Source of the DNA: DAOTXR01 sp034435375
GTDB taxonomy: Bacteria > Chloroflexota > Anaerolineae > Aggregatilineales > UBA3940
Direction: 5' to 3'
Length of the DNA: 64,000 nt
Assembly: GCA_034435375.1 (NCBI GenBank)
Contig: DAOTXR010000062.1
Location: 108,740 to 172,739, forward strand
Below are positions 1 to 6,940 of the stretch, piece after piece. Made by a program: the position numbers and the translations under genes. Under the pieces are notes generated by a model, which was given only the letters and a program-made list of their open reading frames with translations, was not told the DNA's origin and did not search any database. Position 1 is the first letter of the stretch. Each line of letters begins with the position of its first letter.

Positions 1-566
1 GGTCCCATGCGTCCCAGGGCGATGATGGAAATCGAGGCAGGCGCGATGATGATGCGCTGGAACTGATCCAGATGCATCCCGGCATAGTGAGCCACCACTG
101 CCTTGATCACGTCGGCATGCGACACAACGGCCACCAATGTATCCGGATGCTTCTGCGCGATCCGTTCCACAGCATCTACGGCACGAACCTGCATCGCGCG
201 CAGGTCTTCACCTCTGGGAAATTGCGCCCCACTAGGATAGCTCTGGACCACCTTCCAAAGCCGGGTCCGGGCAAGCTTACGCAAGCTCTTCCCTTGCCAT
301 TCACCGTAGTCTACCTCATTCATCCCTGGTTCAATCTGAAGCGTCAGAGCAGGATGGTGCTTGAGTAGAGCCTGAGCGGTCTCGGTAGCCCGTTCCAAGG
401 GGCTTGAGTATACCGCCCGCAAAGAAGCGTCTGCAAGCCGCCTGCCCAGAGCTTCGGCCTGACGTTGGCCTTCGGCGTTGAGATGCACGCCGGGCATACG
501 CCCTGCCAGCTTCCCACTGTGCATCCAGTCATTCTCGGCATGGCGAATGAGCAGAAGTTGCGTCAA
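1..566 (-). CDS. Histidine phosphatase family protein (partial)
   Basis: Phosphoglycerate-mutase-like histidine phosphatase; the substrate cannot be told from sequence. The protein starts LTQLLLIRHAENDW, so the catalytic RHxE motif (His9) is at the N-terminus. Also visible are VYSSPLERA (residues 52-60), the acidic MNEVDYGEW part (Glu84) and the second catalytic His150 in VVSHADVIK. I chose the TTG start at 566 because AGGAGAGG precedes it and because it places RHxE at the usual distance from the start. About 188 codons are visible; the C-terminus lies beyond base 1. It has its own promoter and is separated from fba by a strong terminator. Such proteins act on phospho-sugars, cobalamin intermediates or nucleotides; no neighbour settles which. 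Confidence 0.9.
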   Translation of the reverse strand, partial: MTQLLLIRHAENDWMHSGKLAGRMPGVHLNAEGQRQAEALGRRLADASLRAVYSSPLERATETAQALLKHHPALTLQIEPGMNEVDYGEWQGKSLRKLARTRLWKVVQSYPSGAQFPRGEDLRAMQVRAVDAVERIAQKHPDTLVAVVSHADVIKAVVAHYAGMHLDQFQRIIIAPASISIIALGRMG

Positions 567-606
567 CCAGCCTCTCCTGATGATATGGTGGCAGCAAACC
601 ACACTG

Positions 607-635
607 ATTGTATGAGACAGAACGATCAAGATCAA
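607..635 (-). promoter_or_regulatory. Sigma-70-type promoter for the histidine phosphatase
   Basis: On the minus strand TTGATC (635-630), a 17-base spacer and TACAAT (612-607) lie about 40 bases upstream of the TTG start at 566. It sits downstream of the fba terminator, so the phosphatase can be transcribed independently. Confidence 0.6.
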
Positions 636-660
636 CTCAACCGGGCTTGCCGATCGACTG

Positions 661-698
661 AAAAAAATGAAGGCCCATCACGATGATGGGCCTTCATT
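661..698 (-). terminator. Rho-independent terminator of fba
   Basis: Perfect 15-base arms (666-680 and 684-698) with a 3-base loop, followed on the minus strand by a run of seven T residues (667-661). It lies about 20 bases beyond the fba stop codon. Confidence 0.9.
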
Positions 699-718
699 GT
701 TACGGCATTCGCGCTCGA

Positions 719-1681
719 CTACCGCTCACGAACACCCAGCGCTGCACGGACTGCCGGAAGCTGCCCGGCTGAGCCAAGCTTCTGGTTCTTGTGGGCAATG
801 AAGCGAGCATATTCTTTCACGAAGATCTCTCCGGGCTTACGGAAGTCGAAGCCCTCCGGTTGATCGCGGAAGTACTCGCGGTGGACGCGCGTCCATACCA
901 GGCGGCCATCGGTGTCGATGTTGACTTTGGTCACACCAAGCTGTGCGGCACGGGCAAACTGGTTCTCATCGACACCTCTGGCCGAGGGGTCAAGGGCGCC
1001 ACCGGCAGCGTTGATGCGGGCCACCTCTTCAGGAGGAACGCTAGAGGAGCCATGCATCACCAAAGGGAAGCCTGGCAGGCGCTGCTGGATAGCCTCAACA
1101 CGATCGAGATGGATCCCTTGCGACCCCTTGAACTTATACGCACCGTGGCTGGTGCCAATAGCCACTGCCAGTGAGTCGCAGCCAGTGCGCTCGACGAATA
1201 TCTTGGCCTGATCTGGATCGGTCAACATGGCATGTTTCTCATCGACAGCAATATCTTCCTCAACACCGCCCAACTTTCCCAGTTCAGCTTCTACACTAAG
1301 GCCCTTAGCGTGAGCACGCTCGACCACACGGCTGGTCACAGCGATGTTCTCCTCGAAATCCAGGTGCGAGGCATCGATCATAACAGAGCTGTAGAAGCCA
1401 GAGTCGATGGCATCGTAGCATGTTGCCTCGTCGCCGTGGTCGATGTGGACGGCGAAAATAGCCTCCGGAAACTCCTTCTCGGCAGCCCGGATGATGGCCT
1501 CGATCATGCTGACTCTGGCATACTTGCGCGAGCCTTTGGAAATCTGCACGATGAACGGTGCCTGCGATTCTACATTGCCCTGGAACAGGCCAAGAGCCTG
1601 CTCCATATTGTTGATGTTGTATGCACCGATGGCAAACTTACCATACGCGACTTTAAATAGTTCGGCAGTTGTGACGATCAT
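719..1681 (-). CDS. fba: Class II fructose-bisphosphate aldolase
   Basis: Zinc-dependent aldolase interconverting fructose-1,6-bisphosphate with dihydroxyacetone phosphate and glyceraldehyde-3-phosphate in glycolysis/gluconeogenesis. The 320-residue protein has the expected family length. It carries the catalytic Asp/zinc-His pair in VHIDHGDEA (Asp81, His82), a later zinc His in AIGTSHGAYKF (His179) and the MHGSSS phosphate-binding stretch starting at His210. The ATG at 1681 follows AGGAGACAATGCC. Only 18 bases separate it from the end of miaB, so both are probably co-transcribed from the promoter near 3200. A strong terminator follows. With pckA and mdh elsewhere in the window it fits a gluconeogenic or glycolytic core. 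Confidence 0.95.
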   Translation of the reverse strand: MIVTTAELFKVAYGKFAIGAYNINNMEQALGLFQGNVESQAPFIVQISKGSRKYARVSMIEAIIRAAEKEFPEAIFAVHIDHGDEATCYDAIDSGFYSSVMIDASHLDFEENIAVTSRVVERAHAKGLSVEAELGKLGGVEEDIAVDEKHAMLTDPDQAKIFVERTGCDSLAVAIGTSHGAYKFKGSQGIHLDRVEAIQQRLPGFPLVMHGSSSVPPEEVARINAAGGALDPSARGVDENQFARAAQLGVTKVNIDTDGRLVWTRVHREYFRDQPEGFDFRKPGEIFVKEYARFIAHKNQKLGSAGQLPAVRAALGVRER

Positions 1682-1699
1682 GGCATTGTCTCCTATGCT

Positions 1700-3145
1700 T
1701 CATAGTTGCTGCGCCTGAGTAGGAGAGACAGTCTCCTGGATAGTTCGCTCCCCATTTTCAGTGGCAGCCGGTGCTGACTTGAGGCCACGCAGAGGCTGAT
1801 GACCCGGCAGGCGGCCCTGCATGCTGTAGGGTCCCGTCCACGTGATCTCCACATTTGCCAGCCTACCGCGCCAGTCTGTGTCATCTTCAAAGAACACCAG
1901 TTTGTTCTGCGGGGTGCGCCCGCGCCACTTTCCCCGATGCTCATCCTCCACCAGCACTTGGACTGTCTGGCCCAGATACTGGCGGTTGGTCTCGGTGTTG
2001 ATCTGCTGCTGGAGCGCCTCTAGCATCTGGAGGCGCCGCTTCTTCTCGTCGGTCGGCACATCGTCAGTCATCCGCCGCGCTGCGACGGTGTTGGGGCGAG
2101 GACTGAACATTGCCAAGTGGGCCTTGTCCAACTTGAGATCGGCAAGCAGATGGTAGGTCTGCATGAACTGCTCTTCACTCTCTCCAGGAAAGCCCACGAT
2201 GATATCGGTGTGGATAGCCACGCCTGGAATCCGCGTCCGAATGCGCTCGATCAGGCGACGGTAGTCGGCCTGAGTGTAACCGCGCTTCATGTGCTCAAGC
2301 ACCTCGTCGTCACCTGCCTGCACAGGCACCTCAATGTGTGGCATCACCTTAGGAAGCTCGGCCACAGTATCTAGCAGCCGATCCGTCATCCAGTTAGGGT
2401 GAGAGGTCAGAAAGCGGATGCGCTCGATCCCCTCAACCTCGTGGACGATACGCAGCAGATCAGAGAGGTCCGGCCCATCCGGGATATCTTTGCCATAGCG
2501 ATCCACGATCTGTCCCAGCAATGTTACTTCTCTGACGCCCTGGGCTGCTAACGAACGCACCTCAGCAACGATCTCTCCCACACTTCGGCTGCGCTCGGTA
2601 CCGCGTCGGAACGGAATGACACAAAATGTGCAGGCATGCGAACAACCATATACGACGGGTACCAGGGCGCTGACCAGCCCACCGCGTTCGTGGGCAGGGA
2701 GAATCAGGATCTCGTCCTGGATCGCGTCACGCTCTGCGCGCTCCATCTCTTGCAGGGCGACCACCTCCTGCTCAGCACCCAGGCTCTTGAGGAAGCTGAC
2801 CATCGGCCCTGGCTCACTGGGTGGCATGAAGACATCCACGAATGGGAAACGGCGGCGTAGGGGCAGTGGGTCGTGTATCCCGACTAGACATCCCATCACG
2901 GCAATGATCTTTTCTGGGTGTTGCTCCTTGAGCACCTTGATCTGCCCCAACCGGCCATATACCCGGTTTTCAGCACTCTGGCGAACGACACAGGTATTCA
3001 GAACGATGACGTCGGCGTTGTCAGGGTCATCGGTATGGCGTAGGCCGAGCCGCTCCATTTCACTGGCAAGGCGTTGCGAGTCGGCCTCGTTCATTTGGCA
3101 TCCCCAGGTGCGGATGTTATAGGTCTGCAAGCGGGCACGAAACAT
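1700..3145 (-). CDS. miaB: tRNA-2-methylthio-N6-dimethylallyladenosine synthase
   Basis: Radical-SAM methylthiotransferase that adds the 2-methylthio group to i6A37 of tRNAs. From the ATG at 3145 (481 residues) the order is: UPF0004 domain with the three auxiliary-cluster cysteines Cys16 (WGCQMNEAD), Cys52 (NTCVVR) and Cys86 (MGC); the radical-SAM CxxxCxxC motif at Cys168/172/175 (GCSHACTFC); and a C-terminal TRAM domain (VLVEDEHRGKWRGRT). A GTG at 3190 would extend the frame, but the predicted -10 box lies at 3199-3194, which puts transcription start near 3187, so the internal ATG is preferred. First gene of the probable miaB-fba unit. Confidence 0.95.
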   Translation of the reverse strand: MFRARLQTYNIRTWGCQMNEADSQRLASEMERLGLRHTDDPDNADVIVLNTCVVRQSAENRVYGRLGQIKVLKEQHPEKIIAVMGCLVGIHDPLPLRRRFPFVDVFMPPSEPGPMVSFLKSLGAEQEVVALQEMERAERDAIQDEILILPAHERGGLVSALVPVVYGCSHACTFCVIPFRRGTERSRSVGEIVAEVRSLAAQGVREVTLLGQIVDRYGKDIPDGPDLSDLLRIVHEVEGIERIRFLTSHPNWMTDRLLDTVAELPKVMPHIEVPVQAGDDEVLEHMKRGYTQADYRRLIERIRTRIPGVAIHTDIIVGFPGESEEQFMQTYHLLADLKLDKAHLAMFSPRPNTVAARRMTDDVPTDEKKRRLQMLEALQQQINTETNRQYLGQTVQVLVEDEHRGKWRGRTPQNKLVFFEDDTDWRGRLANVEITWTGPYSMQGRLPGHQPLRGLKSAPAATENGERTIQETVSPTQAQQL

Positions 3146-3193
3146 CGAATCTAGCTTCCCCTCACTTGGCTTCCATTCCTCCTCCGGCACAAC

Positions 3194-3221
3194 ATGATAA
3201 CCAATCCAGCAAGAAAATCAA
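3194..3221 (-). promoter_or_regulatory. Predicted promoter of miaB-fba
   Basis: Minus-strand TTGATT (3221-3216), 16-base spacer and TATCAT (3199-3194). The -35 overlaps the T-rich tail of the preceding terminator, so termination and re-initiation share the same bases. It predicts a start near 3187. Confidence 0.55.
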
Positions 3222-3249
3222 AGGGACGAGCCATGGTACTGCTCGCCCC
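3214..3249 (-). terminator. Terminator after the 127-residue hypothetical gene
   Basis: Nine-base stem with one G-U pair (3241-3249 with 3223-3231), 9-base loop, followed on the minus strand by TTTGATTTTC. It lies between the upstream unknown gene (stop at 3287) and miaB. Confidence 0.7.
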
Positions 3250-3286
3250 CTATGCAAGTCAGGCGATGATATGCCTCCATGACAAA

Positions 3287-3670
3287 TCAGTTCTGGCAAA
3301 ACTCTGGAGGTTCTGGCGTGGTCTGCTCAACGATGCGTTCGAGAGTCCAATCAGCCAAGTCACAGATAGAGCGCCAAGTGATATCATTGCGGATATAGCT
3401 TTCCTTATCACGGGCATCCGTTGGTACAACATCCATCAGGCTGCTCACATGATAGTCAAAGTCCAGCAGAATCATCAGCATCGCCTCAGAAACGCCAATA
3501 GTTGAAAGGCCCTTTCCACCAGAGAAGGTGCTGTACCAGCGATCGAGTAGCTCATCTGGAATAAAAGTTGCGGGTTGGCTGCCCTGAACGACGAGCTGGC
3601 GCTCGACATCGGCGATCTCAGAGAGTACATCTAACAACAAACCCCACCGCTTCATCTCCTCAATTTCCAT
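3287..3670 (-). CDS. Hypothetical protein, 127 residues
   Basis: I do not recognise a family. The protein is soluble-looking, acidic and helical, with several Trp residues and no signal peptide, membrane segment or metal motif. It starts MEIEEMKRWG and ends PEPPEFCQN. Reality as a gene is supported by a well-placed Shine-Dalgarno (GCGAGGACAAG before ATG), a promoter with 17-base spacing just upstream and an intrinsic terminator just downstream, so it looks like a single-gene transcription unit. No functional inference can be drawn from the neighbours. Confidence 0.7.
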   Translation of the reverse strand: MEIEEMKRWGLLLDVLSEIADVERQLVVQGSQPATFIPDELLDRWYSTFSGGKGLSTIGVSEAMLMILLDFDYHVSSLMDVVPTDARDKESYIRNDITWRSICDLADWTLERIVEQTTPEPPEFCQN

Positions 3671-3712
3671 CTTGTCCTCGCTTTCACCTGCTCAGGTGGT
3701 AACATTTTGAAG

Positions 3713-3741
3713 ATTCTACCGTGCTCTCAGATTGACATCAA
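3713..3741 (-). promoter_or_regulatory. Promoter of the 127-residue hypothetical gene
   Basis: Minus-strand TTGATG (3741-3736), exactly 17 bases, TAGAAT (3718-3713). About 43 bases upstream of the ATG at 3670. Confidence 0.6.
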
Positions 3742-3901
3742 TGAGGGATTGCCCCACTTTGACATGACGATTGTGCATAGTCTCGGATTTTGCCGGCCTC
3801 CTCGATGACTTTGAAGATCGATTACGTCTATGAGAGCGCTTCGGTTCCCCCTCCCCTCATGGCTACCCAGAGATCGGTTAAACTACCGGAACCATGTCCA
3901 C

Positions 3902-3930
3902 TTGACGTTGTGACATCTTGTCGCTATTCT
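3902..3930 (+). promoter_or_regulatory. Promoter of the [2Fe-2S]/thioredoxin-like gene
   Basis: TTGACG (3902-3907), 17-base spacer, TATTCT (3925-3930). Predicted start near 3937, just ahead of the first possible ATG at 3944 and 28 bases before the preferred ATG at 3965. Confidence 0.6.
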
Positions 3931-3964
3931 CAAGCCTCTCAGGATGTTTAAAGAGAATTCACCT

Positions 3965-4198
3965 ATGGCGGAACCAATTCTGATCAGTGTATGCGGCTCA
4001 TGTGCTCTGTCCGAGTCTGATCTGCGGGCAGAACTGCGCCGCCTGCGTCAGCAGTACGGTGACAGGCTCACAATTATCGAGGTAGACTGTCTGGACGCCT
4101 GCGATCACGCTCCGGCAATTAGCGTGGATGGGGTAGTACTCGCCCCTGTGACGCCGGCAATGCTGCGGCGACATATAGAGGGAAAGATCGACGCTTAG
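3965..4198 (+). CDS. Small thioredoxin-fold [2Fe-2S] ferredoxin-like protein
   Basis: A 77-residue protein with two cysteine pairs: CGSC near residue 10 and CLDAC near residue 43. The second is followed by DHAPAISVDGVVLAPVTPAML. The second half resembles the thioredoxin-like [2Fe-2S] domain of NuoE/HydC-type proteins and DUF1636-like metal binders, so it probably holds a [2Fe-2S] cluster or another thiophilic metal. An upstream in-frame ATG at 3944 adds MFKENSP; the ATG at 3965 has a better AAAGAG site. It lies 55 bases before arsR on the same strand with its own promoter. An electron-transfer or metal-handling role in arsenic metabolism is possible but only inferred from position. Confidence 0.7.
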   Translation: MAEPILISVCGSCALSESDLRAELRRLRQQYGDRLTIIEVDCLDACDHAPAISVDGVVLAPVTPAMLRRHIEGKIDA

Positions 4199-4219
4199 CC
4201 AACGATCATCGGAGGCCGC

Positions 4220-4247
4220 TTGACATATTGATGGACTTCGATATAAT
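4220..4247 (+). promoter_or_regulatory. arsR promoter, predicted leaderless
   Basis: Near-consensus promoter: TTGACA (4220-4225), 16-base spacer, TATAAT (4242-4247). A start 6-8 bases after the -10 coincides with the ATG at 4254, so the arsR mRNA is predicted to be leaderless; no Shine-Dalgarno is visible before the ATG. Confidence 0.8.
4225..4247 (+). promoter_or_regulatory. Candidate ArsR operator in the arsR promoter
   Basis: Inverted repeat ATATTGA (4225-4231) / TCGATAT (4238-4244) with a 6-base spacer, lying between and overlapping the -35 and -10 boxes. The arm-N6-arm layout matches the usual ArsR-family operator form. The 23 bases are 17/23 identical to 4611-4633 before arsM. Binding here would occlude RNA polymerase, consistent with autorepression. 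Confidence 0.65.
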
Positions 4248-4253
4248 TGGGTC

Positions 4254-4580
4254 ATGAACATGAATCCGGTTCTGTTCGCCAAAGCCATCGCTGACGAGAC
4301 ACGCCAGGAGATCATGAAGCACCTGTGTTGTGTCTGGCTGAGCGTCAACGACATTGTTGAGAAACTGGGTGGCCGCGTCAACCAGCCAACGGTGAGCCAC
4401 CACCTCAAGAAGCTGGAGGAAGCCGATTTGGTGATCGTGCGACAGGAAGGACGTCAACGGTTCTACACGCTAAACCAGAAGCGCCTTACACTGTGCTGCG
4501 GGATGCTTGTGCGTTCGTTTGCCCCTGACTACGCTAAGCCACTTGCCACAGTTGAGGAGGTTCAGGACTCCCAGAATTAG
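4254..4580 (+). CDS. arsR: ArsR-family metalloregulator
   Basis: Winged-helix repressor of the ArsR/SmtB family (108 residues), predicted to bind DNA until arsenite or a related thiophilic ion binds cysteines. The HTH is NQPTVSHHLKKLEEADLV (residues 43-60), followed by the wing VRQEGRQRFYTL. Adjacent cysteines occur in the early helix (Cys25-Cys26, LCCVWLS) and again near the C-terminus (Cys81-Cys82, LCCGM), differing from the classical CVC motif of E. coli ArsR. Its promoter and that of arsM carry similar inverted repeats, so it probably controls itself and arsM. Start at 4254 fits the predicted transcript start; ATG at 4260 is an alternative. Confidence 0.9.
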   Translation: MNMNPVLFAKAIADETRQEIMKHLCCVWLSVNDIVEKLGGRVNQPTVSHHLKKLEEADLVIVRQEGRQRFYTLNQKRLTLCCGMLVRSFAPDYAKPLATVEEVQDSQN

Positions 4581-4610
4581 CCATTTCGCCTCTTTTTTTT
4601 TTGACCCAAA

Positions 4611-4633
4611 ACATCGATGTATATCGATATAAC
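4611..4633 (+). promoter_or_regulatory. Candidate ArsR operator / arsM promoter region
   Basis: A 23-base match (17 identities) to the operator in the arsR promoter, with arms ATCGA (4613-4617) and TCGAT (4624-4628). The right arm overlaps a TATAAC -10-like box (4628-4633). A TTGACC at 4601-4606 is 21 bases away, a poor spacing, so the core promoter is less certain than the operator. AAGGTG before the ATG at 4649 is the ribosome site. Confidence 0.6.
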
Positions 4634-4648
4634 TGACAAGGTGAACCC

Positions 4649-5410
4649 ATGGATAACAACGCAGAACAAGTACGAAGTGCAGTACGTGACTTATACAGTG
4701 CGCTCGCGTCGGTAAGCACCTGTTGTGGCTCATCGGCAGTCTCCGAGTGTAGTTGCTCTGCATCCCAGCTTTACGAGGGATCCCTGTTGGGCGATCTGCC
4801 GGTGGAGGTGACCGGCCTGGCTCTAGGATGTGGCGACCCAGTGACGATAGCGAGTCTGAAGCCTGGTGAGACCGTCCTGGACCTAGGGAGTGGGGGCGGC
4901 ATCGACTGCTTCCTGGCTGCCCGTCAGGTCGGTGAAACAGGTCACGTGATCGGTGTTGACATGACGCCAGAAATGATCGCCAGAGCTAACTCTAACCGCG
5001 AGAGAGTCAGAGCAACGAATGTTGAGTTTCGGCAGGGGGTGATCGAGAATCTGCCCGTAGTCGATAGCAGCGTAGATGTGATCATCTCCAACTGTGTGAT
5101 CAACCTCTCACCAGATAAAGCTGCCGTGTTTCGTGAGGCATATCGTGTACTCAAGCCAGGGGGGCGTGTGTCGATTAGTGACATCGTGACCGAGGGCAGT
5201 TTCAGCCCAGAAATGCGCGCCAAGCTGCCGCTATGGGCAGAGTGTATCACGGGTGCAATTGACGTGAATGAATACGTGGGGATCATGCAGGAGGCTGGTT
5301 TCGTAGATATCGAGATCGTCCACAAGGTCGAAACTACGGTCCTCCCTGCCACCCCGACAGGCACCCCACGGCTCTTCAGTGCCCGTATCGTGGCACACAA
5401 ACCAATGTGA
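4649..5410 (+). CDS. arsM: Arsenite S-adenosylmethionine methyltransferase
   Basis: Cytosolic enzyme that methylates As(III) with S-adenosylmethionine to mono-, di- and trimethylarsenicals. The 253-residue protein begins VRDLYSALA and has an N-terminal Cys-rich stretch (STCCGSS, SECSCSAS), the SAM-binding motif LDLGSGGGIDCFLAA, the acidic IGVDMTPEMI, the cysteine of ISNCVINLS and a further catalytic-region cysteine in LWAECITGA. These are the conserved ArsM cysteines. Gene order arsR-arsM with a shared operator supports arsenic control. No efflux pump (ArsB/Acr3) or arsenate reductase is present nearby, so resistance here appears to rest on methylation and volatilisation. Confidence 0.95.
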   Translation: MDNNAEQVRSAVRDLYSALASVSTCCGSSAVSECSCSASQLYEGSLLGDLPVEVTGLALGCGDPVTIASLKPGETVLDLGSGGGIDCFLAARQVGETGHVIGVDMTPEMIARANSNRERVRATNVEFRQGVIENLPVVDSSVDVIISNCVINLSPDKAAVFREAYRVLKPGGRVSISDIVTEGSFSPEMRAKLPLWAECITGAIDVNEYVGIMQEAGFVDIEIVHKVETTVLPATPTGTPRLFSARIVAHKPM

Positions 5411-5449
5411 CCTACCGCTACAAGAGCTTCCCTAGGAGGAAGACTGCCA

Positions 5450-6073
5450 GTGAATAGCAAAAGTTACTTTGATCAGATAGCAGGCCAGTGGGACACGTTG
5501 CGCGAGAGCTTCTTCTCGATCGCAGTGCGGGATCGCGCCATAAAAGAGGCAGGGGTGCGGCCAGGCCAGCACGCTGCCGACGTTGGGGCAGGAACTGGCT
5601 TTGTCACTGAGGCGCTGCTTCAAGCCGGGCTGGCGGTAATTGCCATCGACCAGTCTGAGGCAATGCTGGCCCAGCTGCGCGCCAAGTTCGGCCATGCGGT
5701 TCCACTGGACTGTCGTCGCGGTGACGCGGAGAAGCTGCCCCTCAATAGCGAATCTGTAGACCATGTCTTCGCCAACATGTACCTACACCATGTCGAGTCT
5801 CCGTCTGCGGCCATCTGTGAGATGGTGCGCATCCTCAAGCCGGGTGGCAGATTGGTGATCACCGATCTCGACGAGCATAACTTTGAGTTCCTGGCTACCG
5901 AGCAACACGATCGCTGGCTGGGCTTCAAGCGCGACGACGTGCGGCGTTGGTTTGAGGAAGCCGGATTGAAAAACGTCGTGGTTGACTGCGTCGGGGAGAA
6001 TTGTTGTGCGGACTCGACCTGCGGGCAAGGATCGGCGCAGGTCAGCATCTTCGTCGCTTCTGGCGAGAAATAG
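5450..6073 (+). CDS. Class I SAM methyltransferase with Cys-rich tail, ars-linked
   Basis: A 207-residue Rossmann methyltransferase with intact SAM motif AADVGAGTGFVTEALL, acidic AIDQSEAML and ILKPGGRLVITD post-motif. The C-terminus carries ENCCADSTCGQGSA, a CC...C cluster followed by FVASGEK. I recall this tail from methyltransferases encoded in arsenic gene clusters or fused to ArsR, but the substrate is unknown. The GTG at 5450 follows AGGAGG. It lies 39 bases after arsM on the same strand and so is probably co-transcribed and co-regulated. A UbiE-type quinone role is possible but unlikely given the tail and context. Confidence 0.85.
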   Translation: MNSKSYFDQIAGQWDTLRESFFSIAVRDRAIKEAGVRPGQHAADVGAGTGFVTEALLQAGLAVIAIDQSEAMLAQLRAKFGHAVPLDCRRGDAEKLPLNSESVDHVFANMYLHHVESPSAAICEMVRILKPGGRLVITDLDEHNFEFLATEQHDRWLGFKRDDVRRWFEEAGLKNVVVDCVGENCCADSTCGQGSAQVSIFVASGEK

Positions 6074-6093
6074 CAGAAGAGTCCAGGGCTGCC

Positions 6094-6130
6094 AGGGCAG
6101 GGAACGCGGGATGCCTGCGCTCCCTGCCCT
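6094..6130. terminator. Hairpin between convergent methyltransferase genes
   Basis: Perfect 10-base arms AGGGCAGGGA (6094-6103) and TCCCTGCCCT (6121-6130) with further G-C pairing inside. It sits in the 58-base gap between converging genes, so it could serve either strand; there is no clear T-run. Confidence 0.5.
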
Positions 6131-6131
6131 G

Positions 6132-6914
6132 CTATTCCTTCCGCCCAATGACAATCCCCTCAGTGAGCCTGAAGGTCAACCAAGCACCAACCTGACGAGG
6201 TTGGAGCCAGGAACGAACGTCCGAAGGGGCCTGGACTAACAACACACGCAGCCGTAGGAGGTCAGCGCCAGAGACACCGGCACGGGCCGCCCACTCGTCA
6301 AAATCAAGTTCCTTCTGGACCGTCTCACGGTGAACAACGGCCAACCCTGCCGAGAAGAAAAAGGTCTCCCAATCTTCGAGCGCATAGGCCCAACTGTGCG
6401 ATGGATCGCGCAGTCTCTCGAAGGTGTTCACAAATCGTGCGACCTTCGGTTCGCCGCTGACGATGTTATCGGCGACGGCTAATACGCCACCGGAGCGCAG
6501 CACACGTGCACACTCGCTGACAAATGCGCCAACGTTCGAGAAACGGTGGGCTGCAACCCGACAAGTGACACACTCGAAAGCTTCTGCCGGAAACGGTAGC
6601 CGTTCGGCATCGACCTGGGCATAGCGCAAATTGCCAGCTGCCATCCGACTACCACGCTGTCGGGCTATCTCGATCATCGGGAGCGTCAGACCACAGGCAA
6701 TGACTTGCTCAGTACATGAAGCAAAGGCAAGGGCTGTACGCCCGCCATCTGCTGTCACATCAAGCATCCGCCAGTTTTTCTGGGGCTTTGTCAAGGCCAG
6801 AAGACGTTCCAGACTGGCATCGCTGGCATGTGCAACTCCGGCGCTGTACGGGGCCATGTTGGCGCTAACCTCTCGCTGGCCCAAGTTCCCCTGCTCGCAA
6901 TCCATAGTGGCCAT
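6132..6914 (-). CDS. UbiE-like methyltransferase with degenerate SAM motif
   Basis: A 260-residue class I methyltransferase-fold protein of the UbiE/Coq5-like group (LPFPAEAFECVTCRVAAHRF, ARVLRSGGVLAVADN). Motif I is unusual: MLDVTADGGRTALAF, lacking the GxGxG rhythm. The acidic residue after strand 2 that binds the SAM ribose is replaced (ACGLTLPMI in place of the usual xxDLTPxM). It may therefore bind SAM poorly or be non-catalytic. The ATG at 6914 follows GAGGT. It starts 26 bases after queG on the same strand, so it is probably transcribed with queG. Substrate unknown. Confidence 0.8.
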   Translation of the reverse strand: MATMDCEQGNLGQREVSANMAPYSAGVAHASDASLERLLALTKPQKNWRMLDVTADGGRTALAFASCTEQVIACGLTLPMIEIARQRGSRMAAGNLRYAQVDAERLPFPAEAFECVTCRVAAHRFSNVGAFVSECARVLRSGGVLAVADNIVSGEPKVARFVNTFERLRDPSHSWAYALEDWETFFFSAGLAVVHRETVQKELDFDEWAARAGVSGADLLRLRVLLVQAPSDVRSWLQPRQVGAWLTFRLTEGIVIGRKE

Positions 6915-6940
6915 AATACCAGACCTCGTCCCAGTTTTGC

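Noticed and set aside
3146..3190. N-terminal extension of MiaB from GTG 3190
   Set aside because: It lacks a ribosome site, lies at or before the predicted transcription start, and adds residues upstream of the conserved N-terminus.
4590..4610. Terminator between arsR and arsM from the run of ten T residues
   Set aside because: No hairpin precedes the T-run; the stretch more likely belongs to the upstream part of the arsM promoter.
5450..6914. Menaquinone/ubiquinone (UbiE) function for the two extra methyltransferases
   Set aside because: One has an ars-type Cys-rich tail in an arsenic cluster and the other a damaged SAM site; no quinone gene is adjacent.
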